Origin: Nocardioides caldifontis
GTDB lineage: Bacteria > Actinomycetota > Actinomycetes > Propionibacteriales > Nocardioidaceae
Assembly: GCF_008087345.1 (NCBI RefSeq)
Contig: NZ_VHIB01000008.1
Location: 534,567 to 598,566 of the forward strand
DNA length: 64,000 bases
Reading direction: 5' to 3'
Shown: piece by piece, positions 33,652 to 42,443 of the stretch
How positions within the stretch are numbered: the stretch's first letter is position 1
How the letters are laid out: each line of letters begins with the position of its first letter
Notes under the pieces: generated by a model
Databases searched by the model: none
Told to the model about the DNA's origin: nothing
The model's input: only the letters and a program-made list of their open reading frames with translations
Translations under genes and position numbers: made by a program

Positions 33652-35778
33652 TCAGGGGCGTCGGTGCAGCAGCAGCGGCAGCACGGCCGCCGCCCCGGCC
33701 CGGCGGAGCATCGCGCTCGCGATCGTGACCGGCCAGATCGACGACGTCGCGTCGACGACCAGAAGGACGGTGCGGCCGCGGACCGCGTCGGCGCAGCCGG
33801 TGACGTCGACCCCGTCGCGCCAGAACACCGCCTCCTCCGCCGCGCTGGCCTCCCGGGACGGCACGGCGCCCCGCGGCACACCGATCGAGCCGCGGTCGAG
33901 CCGGCCCACCCCGGCAAGGTGGTCGGCGACGGCCCGGGTCAGGACCGGGTAGCCGGCCGCCGGCAGGTCGAGCACCACGTCGGGGCGGGACGGCCACTCC
34001 GACCGCCAGCCGGTCATCAGCCGTACGCAGCCGTCGAGCACCTCCTGGGGCGGCGCGGCGTCGCGGGCGAACATCTCCCGCACCGCGTCGCGCCACTCGG
34101 GGGCGTCGGCCAGCGCGAGAACGCGCCCCTCGGCCGGCTGCTCGTCGGCGGGGATCCGGCCCCGCGACCCGAAGGAGCCGCCCGGCCACATCTTGCGCGG
34201 CTCCAGCCGGTGGGTCTCGCCCCGCAGCAGGTTCGCCACCCGGCCCACCGTCGTCGGGTCCGGCGCGGCCCCGAGCCCCTCCGGGAGCGCGCCACGGCAG
34301 ACCGAGCACCGGCCGCAGGGCTCGGCGGTCGGGTCGTCGAGCGACTGCTGCAGGAGCTCCATCAGGCACCGCTCGCCGCGCAGGTACGTCCGCATGATGT
34401 CGGCCTCGCGGCGGCGCACGGCGATCACGCCGTCGTAGTGTTCGGCGTCGTAGGACCACGGTCTCCCGGTCGCGCGCCACCCCGCCTCGACGCGCTCGAC
34501 CACCTCGTCGACCGCCAGCTGCTTGAGCAGCAGCTCGACCCGGCCGCGGCGGACGCCGGACTGCGCCTCCACCGCCGGCACGGACACCGGCTCGTCGGTG
34601 GAGAGCACGGCGAGCACCCGCTCGACCTGCTCGGGCACCGGGATGGTGGCGGTCGTGAAGTGCTCCCAGACCCCCGCGTCCGCGTCGGAGGGCAGGAGCA
34701 CGGCGAGCGCGTGCTCGATCGCCCGCCCGGCGCGGCCGACCTGCTGGTAGTACGACACCGGGGACGGGGGCGCCCCGACGTGCACGACGAAGCCGAGGTC
34801 GGGCTTGTCGTAGCCCATCCCGAGCGCCGAGGTGGCGACGAGCGCCTTGAGCTCGTTGGCGCGCAGGGCGTCCTCGAGCCGCTCCCTGGTGCCCGGCTCG
34901 AGCTGTCCGGTGTACGCCGCGACGGGGAACCGGTCGCCGTGGGCGGCCCGCAGCACCTCGGTCAGCCGGTGGGCGTCGGCGACGGTGAGCACGTAGACGA
35001 TGCCGGAGCCGGGCAGGGCCGGCAGGTGGTCGGCCACCCAGGCGTAGCGGTCGAGCGGACGCAGCGCCGGGACCACCGCGAGCTCGAGGCTGGCCCGGGC
35101 GAGCCGGCCGCGGAGCACCAGCGTCGTCTCGCCGAGCTGGTGGGCGACGTCGTCGGTGACCCGCTCGTTGGCGGTGGCGGTCGTGGCCAGCACCGGGGTC
35201 TCGGGGTTGAGCCGGCGGAGCACGTCGGCGACCCGTCGGTAGTCGGGGCGGAAGTCGTGGCCCCAGTCGGAGACCGCGTGCGCCTCGTCGACCACCAGCA
35301 GCCCGAGCCGCCCGCTGAGCGCGTCGAGCACGCGGCGGCCGAACCCCGGGTTGGCGAGCCGCTCGGGCGAGACCAGCAGGACGTCGAGCTCGCCCGACAG
35401 CAGCTCGGCCTCGGTCCGTCCCCACGCCTCGACGTTGCCGGAGTTGAGGGTGGCCGCCCGGAGCCCGGCCCGGCCGGCGGCGGCCACCTGGTCTCGCATC
35501 AGGGAGAGCAGCGGCGAGACGACCAGCGTGGGTCCCGCCCCCTCGGCCCGCCGGATCGCGGTGGCGGCCCAGTAGACCGCGGACTTGCCCCACCCGGTGG
35601 CCTGCACGACGAGCACCCGGCTGCCGGGCTCGCACAGCGCGGCGACCGCGACCTCCTGGTCGTCGCGCAGCCGCGCGTCGGCGCCGGCCATGGCGGCCAC
35701 CACGCGGTCGGCGACCTCGGCGCGCTCGGGGGTGAGCCGCGGGGCGGCCGGGGCGTCGGTGGAGGCGTCGGTGGTCAT
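33652..35778 (-). CDS. RecQ-like DNA helicase with C-terminal extra domain
   Basis: A 708-residue superfamily 2 helicase. Walker A is VVQATGWGKSAVYW, motif II is VVDEAHAVSDWGHDFRPDY, motif III TTATA, motifs V/VI VATSALGMGYDKPDLGFVVH and YYQQVGRAGRA. A zinc-binding block follows (ERCLMELL ... CGRCSVCRG). The last 150 residues, ending VLLVVDATSSIWPVTIASAM, have a phosphoribosyltransferase-like loop and are not part of ordinary RecQ. Its ATG comes 4 bp after the DNA methylase stop, so they are one operon. Confidence 0.85.
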   Translation of the reverse strand: MTTDASTDAPAAPRLTPERAEVADRVVAAMAGADARLRDDQEVAVAALCEPGSRVLVVQATGWGKSAVYWAATAIRRAEGAGPTLVVSPLLSLMRDQVAAAGRAGLRAATLNSGNVEAWGRTEAELLSGELDVLLVSPERLANPGFGRRVLDALSGRLGLLVVDEAHAVSDWGHDFRPDYRRVADVLRRLNPETPVLATTATANERVTDDVAHQLGETTLVLRGRLARASLELAVVPALRPLDRYAWVADHLPALPGSGIVYVLTVADAHRLTEVLRAAHGDRFPVAAYTGQLEPGTRERLEDALRANELKALVATSALGMGYDKPDLGFVVHVGAPPSPVSYYQQVGRAGRAIEHALAVLLPSDADAGVWEHFTTATIPVPEQVERVLAVLSTDEPVSVPAVEAQSGVRRGRVELLLKQLAVDEVVERVEAGWRATGRPWSYDAEHYDGVIAVRRREADIMRTYLRGERCLMELLQQSLDDPTAEPCGRCSVCRGALPEGLGAAPDPTTVGRVANLLRGETHRLEPRKMWPGGSFGSRGRIPADEQPAEGRVLALADAPEWRDAVREMFARDAAPPQEVLDGCVRLMTGWRSEWPSRPDVVLDLPAAGYPVLTRAVADHLAGVGRLDRGSIGVPRGAVPSREASAAEEAVFWRDGVDVTGCADAVRGRTVLLVVDATSSIWPVTIASAMLRRAGAAAVLPLLLHRRP

Positions 35779-35782
35779 CCCG

Positions 35783-37636
35783 TCACCGTAGGCGGCCGCA
35801 CCACCAGTCGAGGACCTCACCCTGCTCGACTGTGGAGAGCCCGTACGCCGCGCACATCGCCGCACCGAGCGGACGCAGCCGCTCACCCGCCGGCCGGCCG
35901 GGGTCGTCCTGCGCCGCCCGGGCCAGGGCCGCCCCCTCGTCCCAGGCTCCACGGTCCGACGGGAGCGGGAGCGCGGCCACCTGGCGGGCGCTGAGCTTCA
36001 CCGCCCGCATGGTGAGCGCGGTGCCGGCGTAGCGCGCGGCGGCGTGCGCGGAGACCGGCGGAGCGAGGAGCACCGCGAGCAGGTGCCACAGCTGCTCCGG
36101 GTCGGCGGCGACCGTGACCACCGGCACCGACGGGAGCCACCGGCCCCCGGGGTCGGCGACCGCCTCGACGACCGGCCCCTGGGTGGCGACGAGCACCTTC
36201 GGGACCAGCCGGGCGGCCGCCCAGCCGGCGAGGGCGGGCGGCAGCGCGTCGACGTCGACGACCGGAGCCGTCCAGCGCTGCTTGAGGAACCGGGTCGTCC
36301 GGCTCCCCCACAGGCACGCCGCGGGCTCGACCAGCCCGGCGGTCACGAGGGGAACCCCACCGGGGAGGTCGGCCTGCTCGTGCACGCTCCCGGCCAGCCC
36401 GTAGTACTGGTCCCGGAAGTCGGCGGTGCACGACGCCATGGTCCCGACGGTGCCGCTGGTCGTGCGCAGCACCACCTCGGGCACCCCCAGCCCGGCAGCC
36501 AGCAGGAAGGACCACTCGCCGTCGAGCTCCCCGGCGGCCACCTCACGGGGCGCGACCGGACCGAAGGACGGCCCGTGGGCCCGGCGTACCGGGCCCTGGG
36601 GGGTGGCCGTCCGGAGCACCGGGGCGCAGGTCAGCACCGGCGTCCCCTCGAACACCGGGCGGTCGCTCGCCCACACCGACTCCAGCGCGCACCCCGCGGC
36701 GAGCGCACGCCGGACCCCGGCCGCGTCCCGGGCGGCGAGCAGCGACTGCGGCTGGACGAGGCCGATCCGGCCTCCGGGGCGGACCCATCGCACCGCCCGG
36801 TGAAGGAAGACCGCGCTGACGTCGGTGTAGGGGCCGATCGAGCCCTCGCCGCGGTCACCGAGCAGCCGCACGGTCGCGGCGTCGGGGGCGGTGCGCCGCT
36901 CGAGCCGGTTGAGGAACGGCGGGTTCCCGACCACCACGTCGTGGACCCCGTCGGGCTGGGCGCCCAGCAGGGCGTCGTCGACGCGGAGGCGGAGCTCCGG
37001 CCGCGGTGCGGGGTGCCCTGGCTCGACGAGGAGCAACCAGAGGCAGACCCGGGCCAGCTCCACGGCGGCGTCGTCGAGGTCGGTCCCGTGCACCTGCGTG
37101 ACCGCGGCCGCGAGTGCGCCCGTCGAGCGAGCCGCGATCCGCCGGGCGGCCTCGACGAGGAAGATCCCGCTCCCGCACGCCGGGTCGAGCACCGTGACCC
37201 GGCCGGGGTCGGGCGCCTCGTCCAGTGCCGGCTCCAGCGTCTCGTCGAGCAGGTGCGCGACGAGCGCGGGCGGCGTGAACCAGGAGCCCGAGCGCTTGCG
37301 GCCGGTCGGGTCGGCGGCGAGGAGCTCCTGGTGCACCCGGGAGAGCAGCCACGCGGTGCCCGTCGGCTCCGGGTCGGGCGCCGCCGCGTCGAGGAGGTCG
37401 AAGACCTCCCCCGACACCTGCGCCGGCACGGTGGGGTCGAACCCCTCGAGCGCGTCCTCGGGTCCGGCCAGGGCGCCGGCCCGCCGGGCGAGGACCGCGT
37501 GCAGCACCCGGTACGTCGCCCGCAGCGCCAGGCCCCGGTCGCCGTCGAGGGGGCCGGTCAGCCGCTCCGCTCCGGCCGCCAGCGCGCCCGCGAGCCGGGT
37601 CGTGGGCCGGGTGGCGGCGCGGGCGGAACGGTTCAC
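35783..37636 (-). CDS. N6-adenine DNA methyltransferase (Eco57I/N-6 type)
   Basis: A 617-residue gamma-class adenine methylase. Motif X GSWFTPPALVAHLLDETLE, motif I VLDPACGSGIFLVEAARRIA, motif IV VVGNPPFLNRL. The C-terminal 250 residues look like a target-recognition domain (VPLVTAGLVEPAACLWGSRT, RFLKQRW). No nuclease motif (PD-(D/E)XK) can be seen, so it is not a type IIG enzyme by this reading. GTG 37636 start. First gene of an operon with the RecQ-like helicase; no restriction gene is adjacent. Confidence 0.85.
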   Translation of the reverse strand: MNRSARAATRPTTRLAGALAAGAERLTGPLDGDRGLALRATYRVLHAVLARRAGALAGPEDALEGFDPTVPAQVSGEVFDLLDAAAPDPEPTGTAWLLSRVHQELLAADPTGRKRSGSWFTPPALVAHLLDETLEPALDEAPDPGRVTVLDPACGSGIFLVEAARRIAARSTGALAAAVTQVHGTDLDDAAVELARVCLWLLLVEPGHPAPRPELRLRVDDALLGAQPDGVHDVVVGNPPFLNRLERRTAPDAATVRLLGDRGEGSIGPYTDVSAVFLHRAVRWVRPGGRIGLVQPQSLLAARDAAGVRRALAAGCALESVWASDRPVFEGTPVLTCAPVLRTATPQGPVRRAHGPSFGPVAPREVAAGELDGEWSFLLAAGLGVPEVVLRTTSGTVGTMASCTADFRDQYYGLAGSVHEQADLPGGVPLVTAGLVEPAACLWGSRTTRFLKQRWTAPVVDVDALPPALAGWAAARLVPKVLVATQGPVVEAVADPGGRWLPSVPVVTVAADPEQLWHLLAVLLAPPVSAHAAARYAGTALTMRAVKLSARQVAALPLPSDRGAWDEGAALARAAQDDPGRPAGERLRPLGAAMCAAYGLSTVEQGEVLDWWCGRLR

Positions 37637-37686
37637 GGACCGAAGCGTCGCACCACCGAGCTCCCGCGCGTGGCAGCCTGTCCGTC

Positions 37687-38538
37687 GTGGCGGACGGTCC
37701 CCTGCTCGTGGCGCTCGTCGTGGTGTCGGTGGTGTCCCTGGGCGCCGCGGTCGCGGCCGGCGTGCTCGCCGTACGGCTGCGAGGGGAGAACCGGCGGCTC
37801 CGCGAGGAGCTCGAGGAGCTGCGGCGGCCGCTGCGGGACGCGGCGCCGCAGAAGGCCCTGCAGGCAGCCGGGTGGGCCGTCCGGACGGTCGTCGACACCG
37901 CGGGCCGGGTGCGCGAGCGCGGCATCGTCGGCGGGCTGCTGCTGGCGCCGATCGAGGAGCTGACCGGCTGGGCGTTGCAGGGCGAGGACGAGATCGCGGC
38001 CGCGGCGCGGCCGGACGGGACGGTCGCCTTCCTGTTCTCCGACATCGAGGGGTCGACGGGGCTCAACGACCGGCTCGGCGACCGCGAGTGGGTGCGGGTG
38101 CTCGCGGCGCACGACCGGGCGGTCCGGGCGGTGGTCGGCCGGCACGGCGGGCACGTCGTCAAGACCCAGGGCGACGGGTTCATGGTCGCCTTCGGCACCC
38201 CCGACCAGGCGGTCGCCGCCGCGGTCGAGGTCCAGCGCGTGGTGCCGGCCCGGCACCGGCGGCTGCGGAGGACGGGGGTGCGGGTGCGCATCGGCGTCCA
38301 CGTGGGCTCCGCGGTGTCGCGGGAAGGCGACTACTTCGGGCGCAACGTGGCCAAGGCGGCGCGGGTGGCAGCGCGCGCCGAGGGAGGGCAGGTGCTGGTC
38401 AGCGAGGAGGTACGCGCGGCCCTCCACCCCGACGAGCGGCTGGAGGTGACGCCGGTCGGCACGGTGGAGCTCAAGGGGCTGCCCGGCGGGCACCCGCTGC
38501 ACGCCGTGGCCGTGCGCTCCGGTGTCAGTCGTCGGTGA
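37687..38538 (+). CDS. Membrane-anchored class III adenylate/guanylate cyclase
   Basis: A 283-residue protein. N-terminal membrane helix LVALVVVSVVSLGAAVAAGV, a short coiled-coil (RLRGENRRLREELEELRRPL), then the class III catalytic domain: FLFSDIEGSTGLNDRLGD (metal aspartate), GHVVKTQGDGFMVAF (second aspartate), and GDYFGRNVAKAARVAARAEG near the purine and transition-state sites. The N and R of the usual NxxxR pair are present. GTG 37687 start. Its last 14 bp overlap the convergent cinA. Confidence 0.85.
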   Translation: MADGPLLVALVVVSVVSLGAAVAAGVLAVRLRGENRRLREELEELRRPLRDAAPQKALQAAGWAVRTVVDTAGRVRERGIVGGLLLAPIEELTGWALQGEDEIAAAARPDGTVAFLFSDIEGSTGLNDRLGDREWVRVLAAHDRAVRAVVGRHGGHVVKTQGDGFMVAFGTPDQAVAAAVEVQRVVPARHRRLRRTGVRVRIGVHVGSAVSREGDYFGRNVAKAARVAARAEGGQVLVSEEVRAALHPDERLEVTPVGTVELKGLPGGHPLHAVAVRSGVSRR

Positions 38539-39067
38539 GGTCGCCCGAGACCGCGATCGCGTCGGGCGCCGGCTCGCCGGGGTCGGCGTCGCCACGGTCG
38601 ACCGACTCGGTCATCGCCTTGAGCAGCAGCCCGAGCGCCTGCTCGGTGGCGCTCTCGACGACCTCCCCGGGATCGCCGTCGATCTCCATCCGGTGGACGG
38701 TGACGTCGCCACGGACGAGCACCGCGACGTAGAGGGTGCCCTCACGGTGCCCCTCCTCCGGTCCCGGACCGCCGGCGCCCGTGGTGGACACCGCACAGTC
38801 GACCTTGAGGAGGCGGGCCGCCCCCTCGCACATCTCGAGGGCGCACCGCTCGGAGATCAGCGGTCCGGGGGTGACACCGAGGACGTCGTACTTCACCATC
38901 CGGGAGTAGGAGACGACGCCCCCGTGGAACCACATGGCCGCCTCCGACCCGCGGGCGAGTGCGGAGGCGACGGCGCCGCCGGTCAGCGACTCCGCCGCGC
39001 CGAGCGTGAACCCGTGCTCCTTGGCGAGCTCGGCGATGTCCTCGACGTACTTCGTGGGGTCGGTCAC
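38525..39067 (-). CDS. CinA-C-type nicotinamide-nucleotide amidase (PncC)
   Basis: A 180-residue single-domain CinA C-terminal protein. Signatures are LGAAESLTGGAVASALARGS (catalytic serine in ESLTGG), SYSRMVKYDVLGV and VSTTGAGGPGPEEGHREG. Members deamidate NMN in NAD salvage. The tail beyond residue 160 is acidic. Its GTG overlaps the upstream tetR stop (GTGA), making a three-gene unit tetR-tetR-cinA. Confidence 0.88.
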   Translation of the reverse strand: MTDPTKYVEDIAELAKEHGFTLGAAESLTGGAVASALARGSEAAMWFHGGVVSYSRMVKYDVLGVTPGPLISERCALEMCEGAARLLKVDCAVSTTGAGGPGPEEGHREGTLYVAVLVRGDVTVHRMEIDGDPGEVVESATEQALGLLLKAMTESVDRGDADPGEPAPDAIAVSGDLTDD

Positions 39068-39732
39068 CGGCCCATCCTGTCAGTGCGGTCCCCGGCCGTT
39101 CCGGCAGGACGGTCCGCCGCACCCTGCAGGACCTCCGCCACGGTGTCGAGCAGCAGGTCGAGGAAGAGGTCGCTGTCCAGCCCCTCGCCCGCGCGGTGGC
39201 TCAGGACCAGCCCGTCCGTCGCCACGACGAGGAGCCTGGCGAGCTCCGCGGCGACCTCCTCGGGCGGGCGCTCCCCCGCCGCTCCCGACCTCCGCAGCTC
39301 GGTCGCGAACCACTCCTCGAACACCTGCATCCCTTCCCGGCGCAGCGCGACGAACCGGGTGCGCGCCGCCGAGTCGTGCTCCCGGGGCTCGAGCAGCAGC
39401 GACTGGCCGAGCCGGAGGTAGGCCGTCGCCTCTCCGAGGTCCCGGAACCAGGGGCGGAGCAGCTCGTCGAGGACCGCCACCAGGTCCTCCCCCGGCCCCA
39501 CGGGGCGCCACTGCGGTCGGCGCTCCAGCCACCCCTCGTAGTGGTGGAGCACGACGGCGGCAAGCAGCTCGTCCTTGTCCTCGAAGAACCAGTAGACCGA
39601 GCTGGCCGGCAGGCCGCAGCGCTCGGTGATCCGGGCGATGGTGGTTCCCGCGTAGCCGTGCTCGGACACCACCTCGGCAGCGGCCTCGAGGATCCGCTCC
39701 CTGGACGCACCGGAGCGCCGGGCCGCGGTCAC
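39064..39732 (-). CDS. TetR-family regulator (second of a tandem pair)
   Basis: A 222-residue TetR repressor with helix-turn-helix IARITERCGLPASSVYWFFE after SRERILEAAAEVVSEHGYAG. GTG 39732 overlaps the stop of the first tetR (GTGA). The two share the same overall plan and a similar recognition helix (LPASSVYW/LPASSLYW), suggesting an old duplication and possibly a heterodimer. The ligand is unknown. Confidence 0.85.
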   Translation of the reverse strand: MTAARRSGASRERILEAAAEVVSEHGYAGTTIARITERCGLPASSVYWFFEDKDELLAAVVLHHYEGWLERRPQWRPVGPGEDLVAVLDELLRPWFRDLGEATAYLRLGQSLLLEPREHDSAARTRFVALRREGMQVFEEWFATELRRSGAAGERPPEEVAAELARLLVVATDGLVLSHRAGEGLDSDLFLDLLLDTVAEVLQGAADRPAGTAGDRTDRMGR

Positions 39733-40346
39733 GACGCCTCCCGCTGCAGCCGGCGGACATGGGCGACGAGACCGCGGGCGAACCGGTCGGCGAGCGCGTC
39801 GAGGTCCCAGTCGTCGGTCGACGACGAGGCGACGAAGAGCCCGTCGAGGAGGGCGAGGAACGAGGCGCTCAGCCGGTGGGCGAGGGCCGGGTCGGCGATC
39901 TCCTCCGGCAGCAGCCCCAGCCACCACCCGGCCAGCGCGTCGACGGCCCGCCGGTGCACGTCGACGAAGGCCTGCCGGGCCCGCGCCTCCTCCCCGGGCG
40001 CCTGCAGCGAGAGGACCAGCCCGAGCCGCCACGCCGCCGGGTTGTCGACGACGGCCCGGACCCCGCGCCGGAACCGCTCGCGCACCGCGACCTCGAGCTC
40101 GGGGGGCAGGGACTCGCCGTGCGCCAGCCCCTGACCCCAGAGGGCGAAGCCGCGCTCCAGGGCGGCCGCCAGCAGCCGCTCCTTGTCGCCGAAGTGCCAG
40201 TAGAGCGAGGAGGCCGGCAACCCGGACTCCTCGGAGATGTTCTTGACCGTGGTGCCCCCGTAGCCGTGGACGGCGGCGACCCGCAGCGCGGCGTCCATGA
40301 TCCGCTCCCGGGACCCTGCTCCTCGTGGACTGCGATTTCCGGTCAT
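39729..40346 (-). CDS. TetR-family regulator (first of a tandem pair)
   Basis: A 205-residue TetR repressor with helix-turn-helix VKNISEESGLPASSLYWHFG after SRERIMDAALRVAAVHGYGG. ATG 40346 (MTGNRSPRG) is chosen because the palindromic operator at 40366-40410 would otherwise lie inside the gene; an in-frame ATG at 40385 is possible. It leads the unit tetR-tetR-cinA and is likely autoregulated. Confidence 0.85.
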   Translation of the reverse strand: MTGNRSPRGAGSRERIMDAALRVAAVHGYGGTTVKNISEESGLPASSLYWHFGDKERLLAAALERGFALWGQGLAHGESLPPELEVAVRERFRRGVRAVVDNPAAWRLGLVLSLQAPGEEARARQAFVDVHRRAVDALAGWWLGLLPEEIADPALAHRLSASFLALLDGLFVASSSTDDWDLDALADRFARGLVAHVRRLQREAS

Positions 40347-40365
40347 CTGACCAGTCGACTTCCCT

Positions 40366-40410
40366 GTAGTGACCGTTCCATGCATACTACGGGCCTGTAG
40401 TGATCACTAC
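40366..40410. promoter_or_regulatory. Palindromic operator cluster of the tandem tetR genes
   Basis: GTAGTGATCACTAC at 40397-40410 is a perfect 14-bp palindrome. A second half-site GTAGTGA at 40366-40372 and an inverted TACTAC at 40385-40390 lie next to it. Position directly upstream of the first tetR gene is what is expected for an autoregulatory TetR operator. Confidence 0.7.
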
Positions 40411-40587
40411 GGAGTGCTCGCGCGGGCGGTGTCCCCCCACCCCAACCTCGTCCGCGGCCGGCACTCACGAGGGCGCCGGAGTCGGCTTCTCGGGCCATGG
40501 GAGGACCGAGGAGGACGACTCCGGCGCCTCTTCACGTCCTGCGGACGTCCAGGGGGTCGGCGCACGCCCCGGCGTACGCTTCCCGGC

Positions 40588-41316
40588 GTGAGGCCCTTCC
40601 TGCTCCTGGGCACCCGGGCCGAGGACCGCGCCGCGGACGACGAGTACGACGCGTTCCTCCGCTTCGGCGGGCTCGAGGAGCACCAGCTCGTCCGTCACCG
40701 GCTGGAGCGCACCGAGCTCGGGTCGGTGGAGCTCGACGCCTGGTCGGGCATCGTGCTCGGCGGCAGCCCCTTCACCACCTCCGTGCCCGAGAAGTCGGAG
40801 ACGCAGCTGCGGGTCGAGAAGGAGCTCGGCGCGCTCCTCGACGAGGTGGTGTCGCGCGACTTCCCGTTCCTCGGCGCCTGCTACGGCGTCGGCACCCTCG
40901 GCGTCCACCAGGGCGCGGTCGTCGACGACACCTACCCCGAGCCGGTCGGCGCCACCGACGTGACGCTCACCGAGGAAGGCCGGGACGACCCGCTGCTCGG
41001 CGTGCTCCCGACGACCTTCGAGGCGTTCGTCGGCCACAAGGAGGCGGTGACCCGGCTGCCACCCCACGCCGTGCACCTCGCCTCGTCGGCGCTCTGCCCA
41101 GTGCAGGCGTTCCGGGTGGGGCGCAACGTCTACGCCACCCAGTTCCACCCCGAGCTCGACGTGCCGGCGATCCAGACCCGGATCGAGCTCTACAAGGACG
41201 CCGGCTACTTCCCGCCGGAGACCGCGGAGGACCTCAAGGCCGCCGCCGCCCGCGCCTCCGTCGAGCACCCGCCCCGGCTGGTCGCCCGGTTCGTCGAGCT
41301 GTACGCGCGGGGTTGA
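40588..41316 (+). CDS. Class I glutamine amidotransferase (GMP-synthase-like)
   Basis: A 242-residue GATase. Catalytic C98 in FLGACYGVG and the histidine in ATQFHPELD are present, with a glutamate 2 residues on. GIVLGGSPFTTS supplies the oxyanion strand. It is the stand-alone type related to YfeJ; no partner synthase is next to it, so the acceptor is unknown. GTG 40588 start. The gap 40411-40587 before it shows no gene. Confidence 0.85.
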   Translation: MRPFLLLGTRAEDRAADDEYDAFLRFGGLEEHQLVRHRLERTELGSVELDAWSGIVLGGSPFTTSVPEKSETQLRVEKELGALLDEVVSRDFPFLGACYGVGTLGVHQGAVVDDTYPEPVGATDVTLTEEGRDDPLLGVLPTTFEAFVGHKEAVTRLPPHAVHLASSALCPVQAFRVGRNVYATQFHPELDVPAIQTRIELYKDAGYFPPETAEDLKAAAARASVEHPPRLVARFVELYARG

Positions 41317-41336
41317 GCAGGTCCTGCGTGCCCGAA

Positions 41337-41384
41337 CAGTCCGGACCGCACCTCGACAGTGCGTCCGACGTGCGGTTCGGACTG
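41337..41384 (+). terminator. 15-bp inverted repeat after the amidotransferase gene
   Basis: CAGTCCGGACCGCAC at 41337-41351 pairs with 41370-41384 with one mismatch and an 18-nt loop. No U-run follows; it may end the amidotransferase transcript or act as an operator before the YCII gene. Confidence 0.45.
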
Positions 41385-41443
41385 ACTGAGTACCCGCGAC
41401 CGCGCGCCGATGAGTTCGCGTGCCGCGGAGCGTCGTACGCACC

Positions 41444-41812
41444 ATGACTCAGTACCTGCTGTCCGTCCCGCACGACTCCAGCGAGGAGCCGACCATGGAG
41501 TCCATGGACCCGGCGGAGCTGGAGGCCGCCCTGGCCGCGACCGGCGCGATCATCGAGGAGCTGCAGTCGACCGGCGCCTTCGTCTTCGCCGGTGGCCTCA
41601 TGCCGCCCTCCACCGCGGTCACCGTCGACAACACCGGTGGGTCGCTGAGCACGGTCGCCGGTCCCTTCGTCGAGGCGCCCGAGTACCTCGGCGGCTTCTG
41701 GGTGATCGACGTCGCCGACGAGGCCACGGCACTCGACTGGGCCGCCCGCGCGTCCAAGGCGCTGGGCGGGCGCATCGAGGTCCGGGCGTTCCAGGTGCCA
41801 CCTGAGGGCTGA
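41444..41812 (+). CDS. YCII/DGPF-domain protein
   Basis: A 122-residue YCII-related protein: MTQYLLSVPHDSSEEP, the FVFAGGLMPPSTAVTV strand-helix and DVADEATALDWAARASKALG. The DGPF-type motif is present as DNTGGSLSTVAGPFVE. Members are often linked to ECF sigma factors of the SigJ type, but none is next to it. Enzyme activity unknown. Confidence 0.85.
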   Translation: MTQYLLSVPHDSSEEPTMESMDPAELEAALAATGAIIEELQSTGAFVFAGGLMPPSTAVTVDNTGGSLSTVAGPFVEAPEYLGGFWVIDVADEATALDWAARASKALGGRIEVRAFQVPPEG

Positions 41813-41825
41813 GCCCAGGAGCCGC

Positions 41826-42443
41826 TCAGTCGTCGACGCCCCGGGCGGCCAGCGCCTCGCCGAGCTCGTCCGCGTGCCGCAGCGAGCGGATGACGAGCGG
41901 CACCGCGTAGGCCCGGGGCGAGGCACCGAGGCCGCGCGCCCGCTGGGCGTCCCGGACCTCCTGGCCCAGCCCCACGACGACGGGCACCGACCGGATCGCC
42001 AGCGCGAGCAGGAGCCCGACCCGCTCGGGGTCGACACCGACGACGCGCAGCGGCCGCATCCAAGCGACGAGGACGTCGAGCAGGTCGGCCGTGCGCGTGG
42101 TCAGGGTGACGAGCGCGGCGAGGAGCACCAGCGCGAGCAGGACGCCGACGACGACGAACGCCCGCTCCCAGCCCGACGCCAGCACGTGGAAGAACGCGAC
42201 CGCCGCGAGGATCCACACCAGGGGGCGGGCCTGGCGGAGCATCACGCCCGGCGGCACCCCCGCCACCGCGTAGCCGAGGACGACCGCGGCGAGCGCGCTC
42301 GCGACCTGCCACGGCCGGTCCAGCAGGAAGGACGAGGCGCCTGCCGCGAGCAGGAGAAGCAGCTTCGACCACGCGGGGGCGCGGTGCAGGAGCGACCGGC
42401 CGGGACGGTACAGCCCCAGCGACATCGGGGTCCTGCCGCTCAT
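41826..42443 (-). CDS. bioN: ECF transporter T component (BioN-like)
   Basis: A 205-residue energy-coupling membrane protein (EcfT). Predicted helices include WSKLLLLLAAGASSFLL and VVGVLLALVLLAALVTL. The conserved cytoplasmic ARG signature is seen as RDAQRARGLGASPRAY. Last gene of the bioY operon, ATG overlapping the ATPase stop (ATGA). The dedicated set of S, A and T subunits is typical of biotin import. Substrate is inferred from BioY. Confidence 0.85.
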   Translation of the reverse strand: MSGRTPMSLGLYRPGRSLLHRAPAWSKLLLLLAAGASSFLLDRPWQVASALAAVVLGYAVAGVPPGVMLRQARPLVWILAAVAFFHVLASGWERAFVVVGVLLALVLLAALVTLTTRTADLLDVLVAWMRPLRVVGVDPERVGLLLALAIRSVPVVVGLGQEVRDAQRARGLGASPRAYAVPLVIRSLRHADELGEALAARGVDD

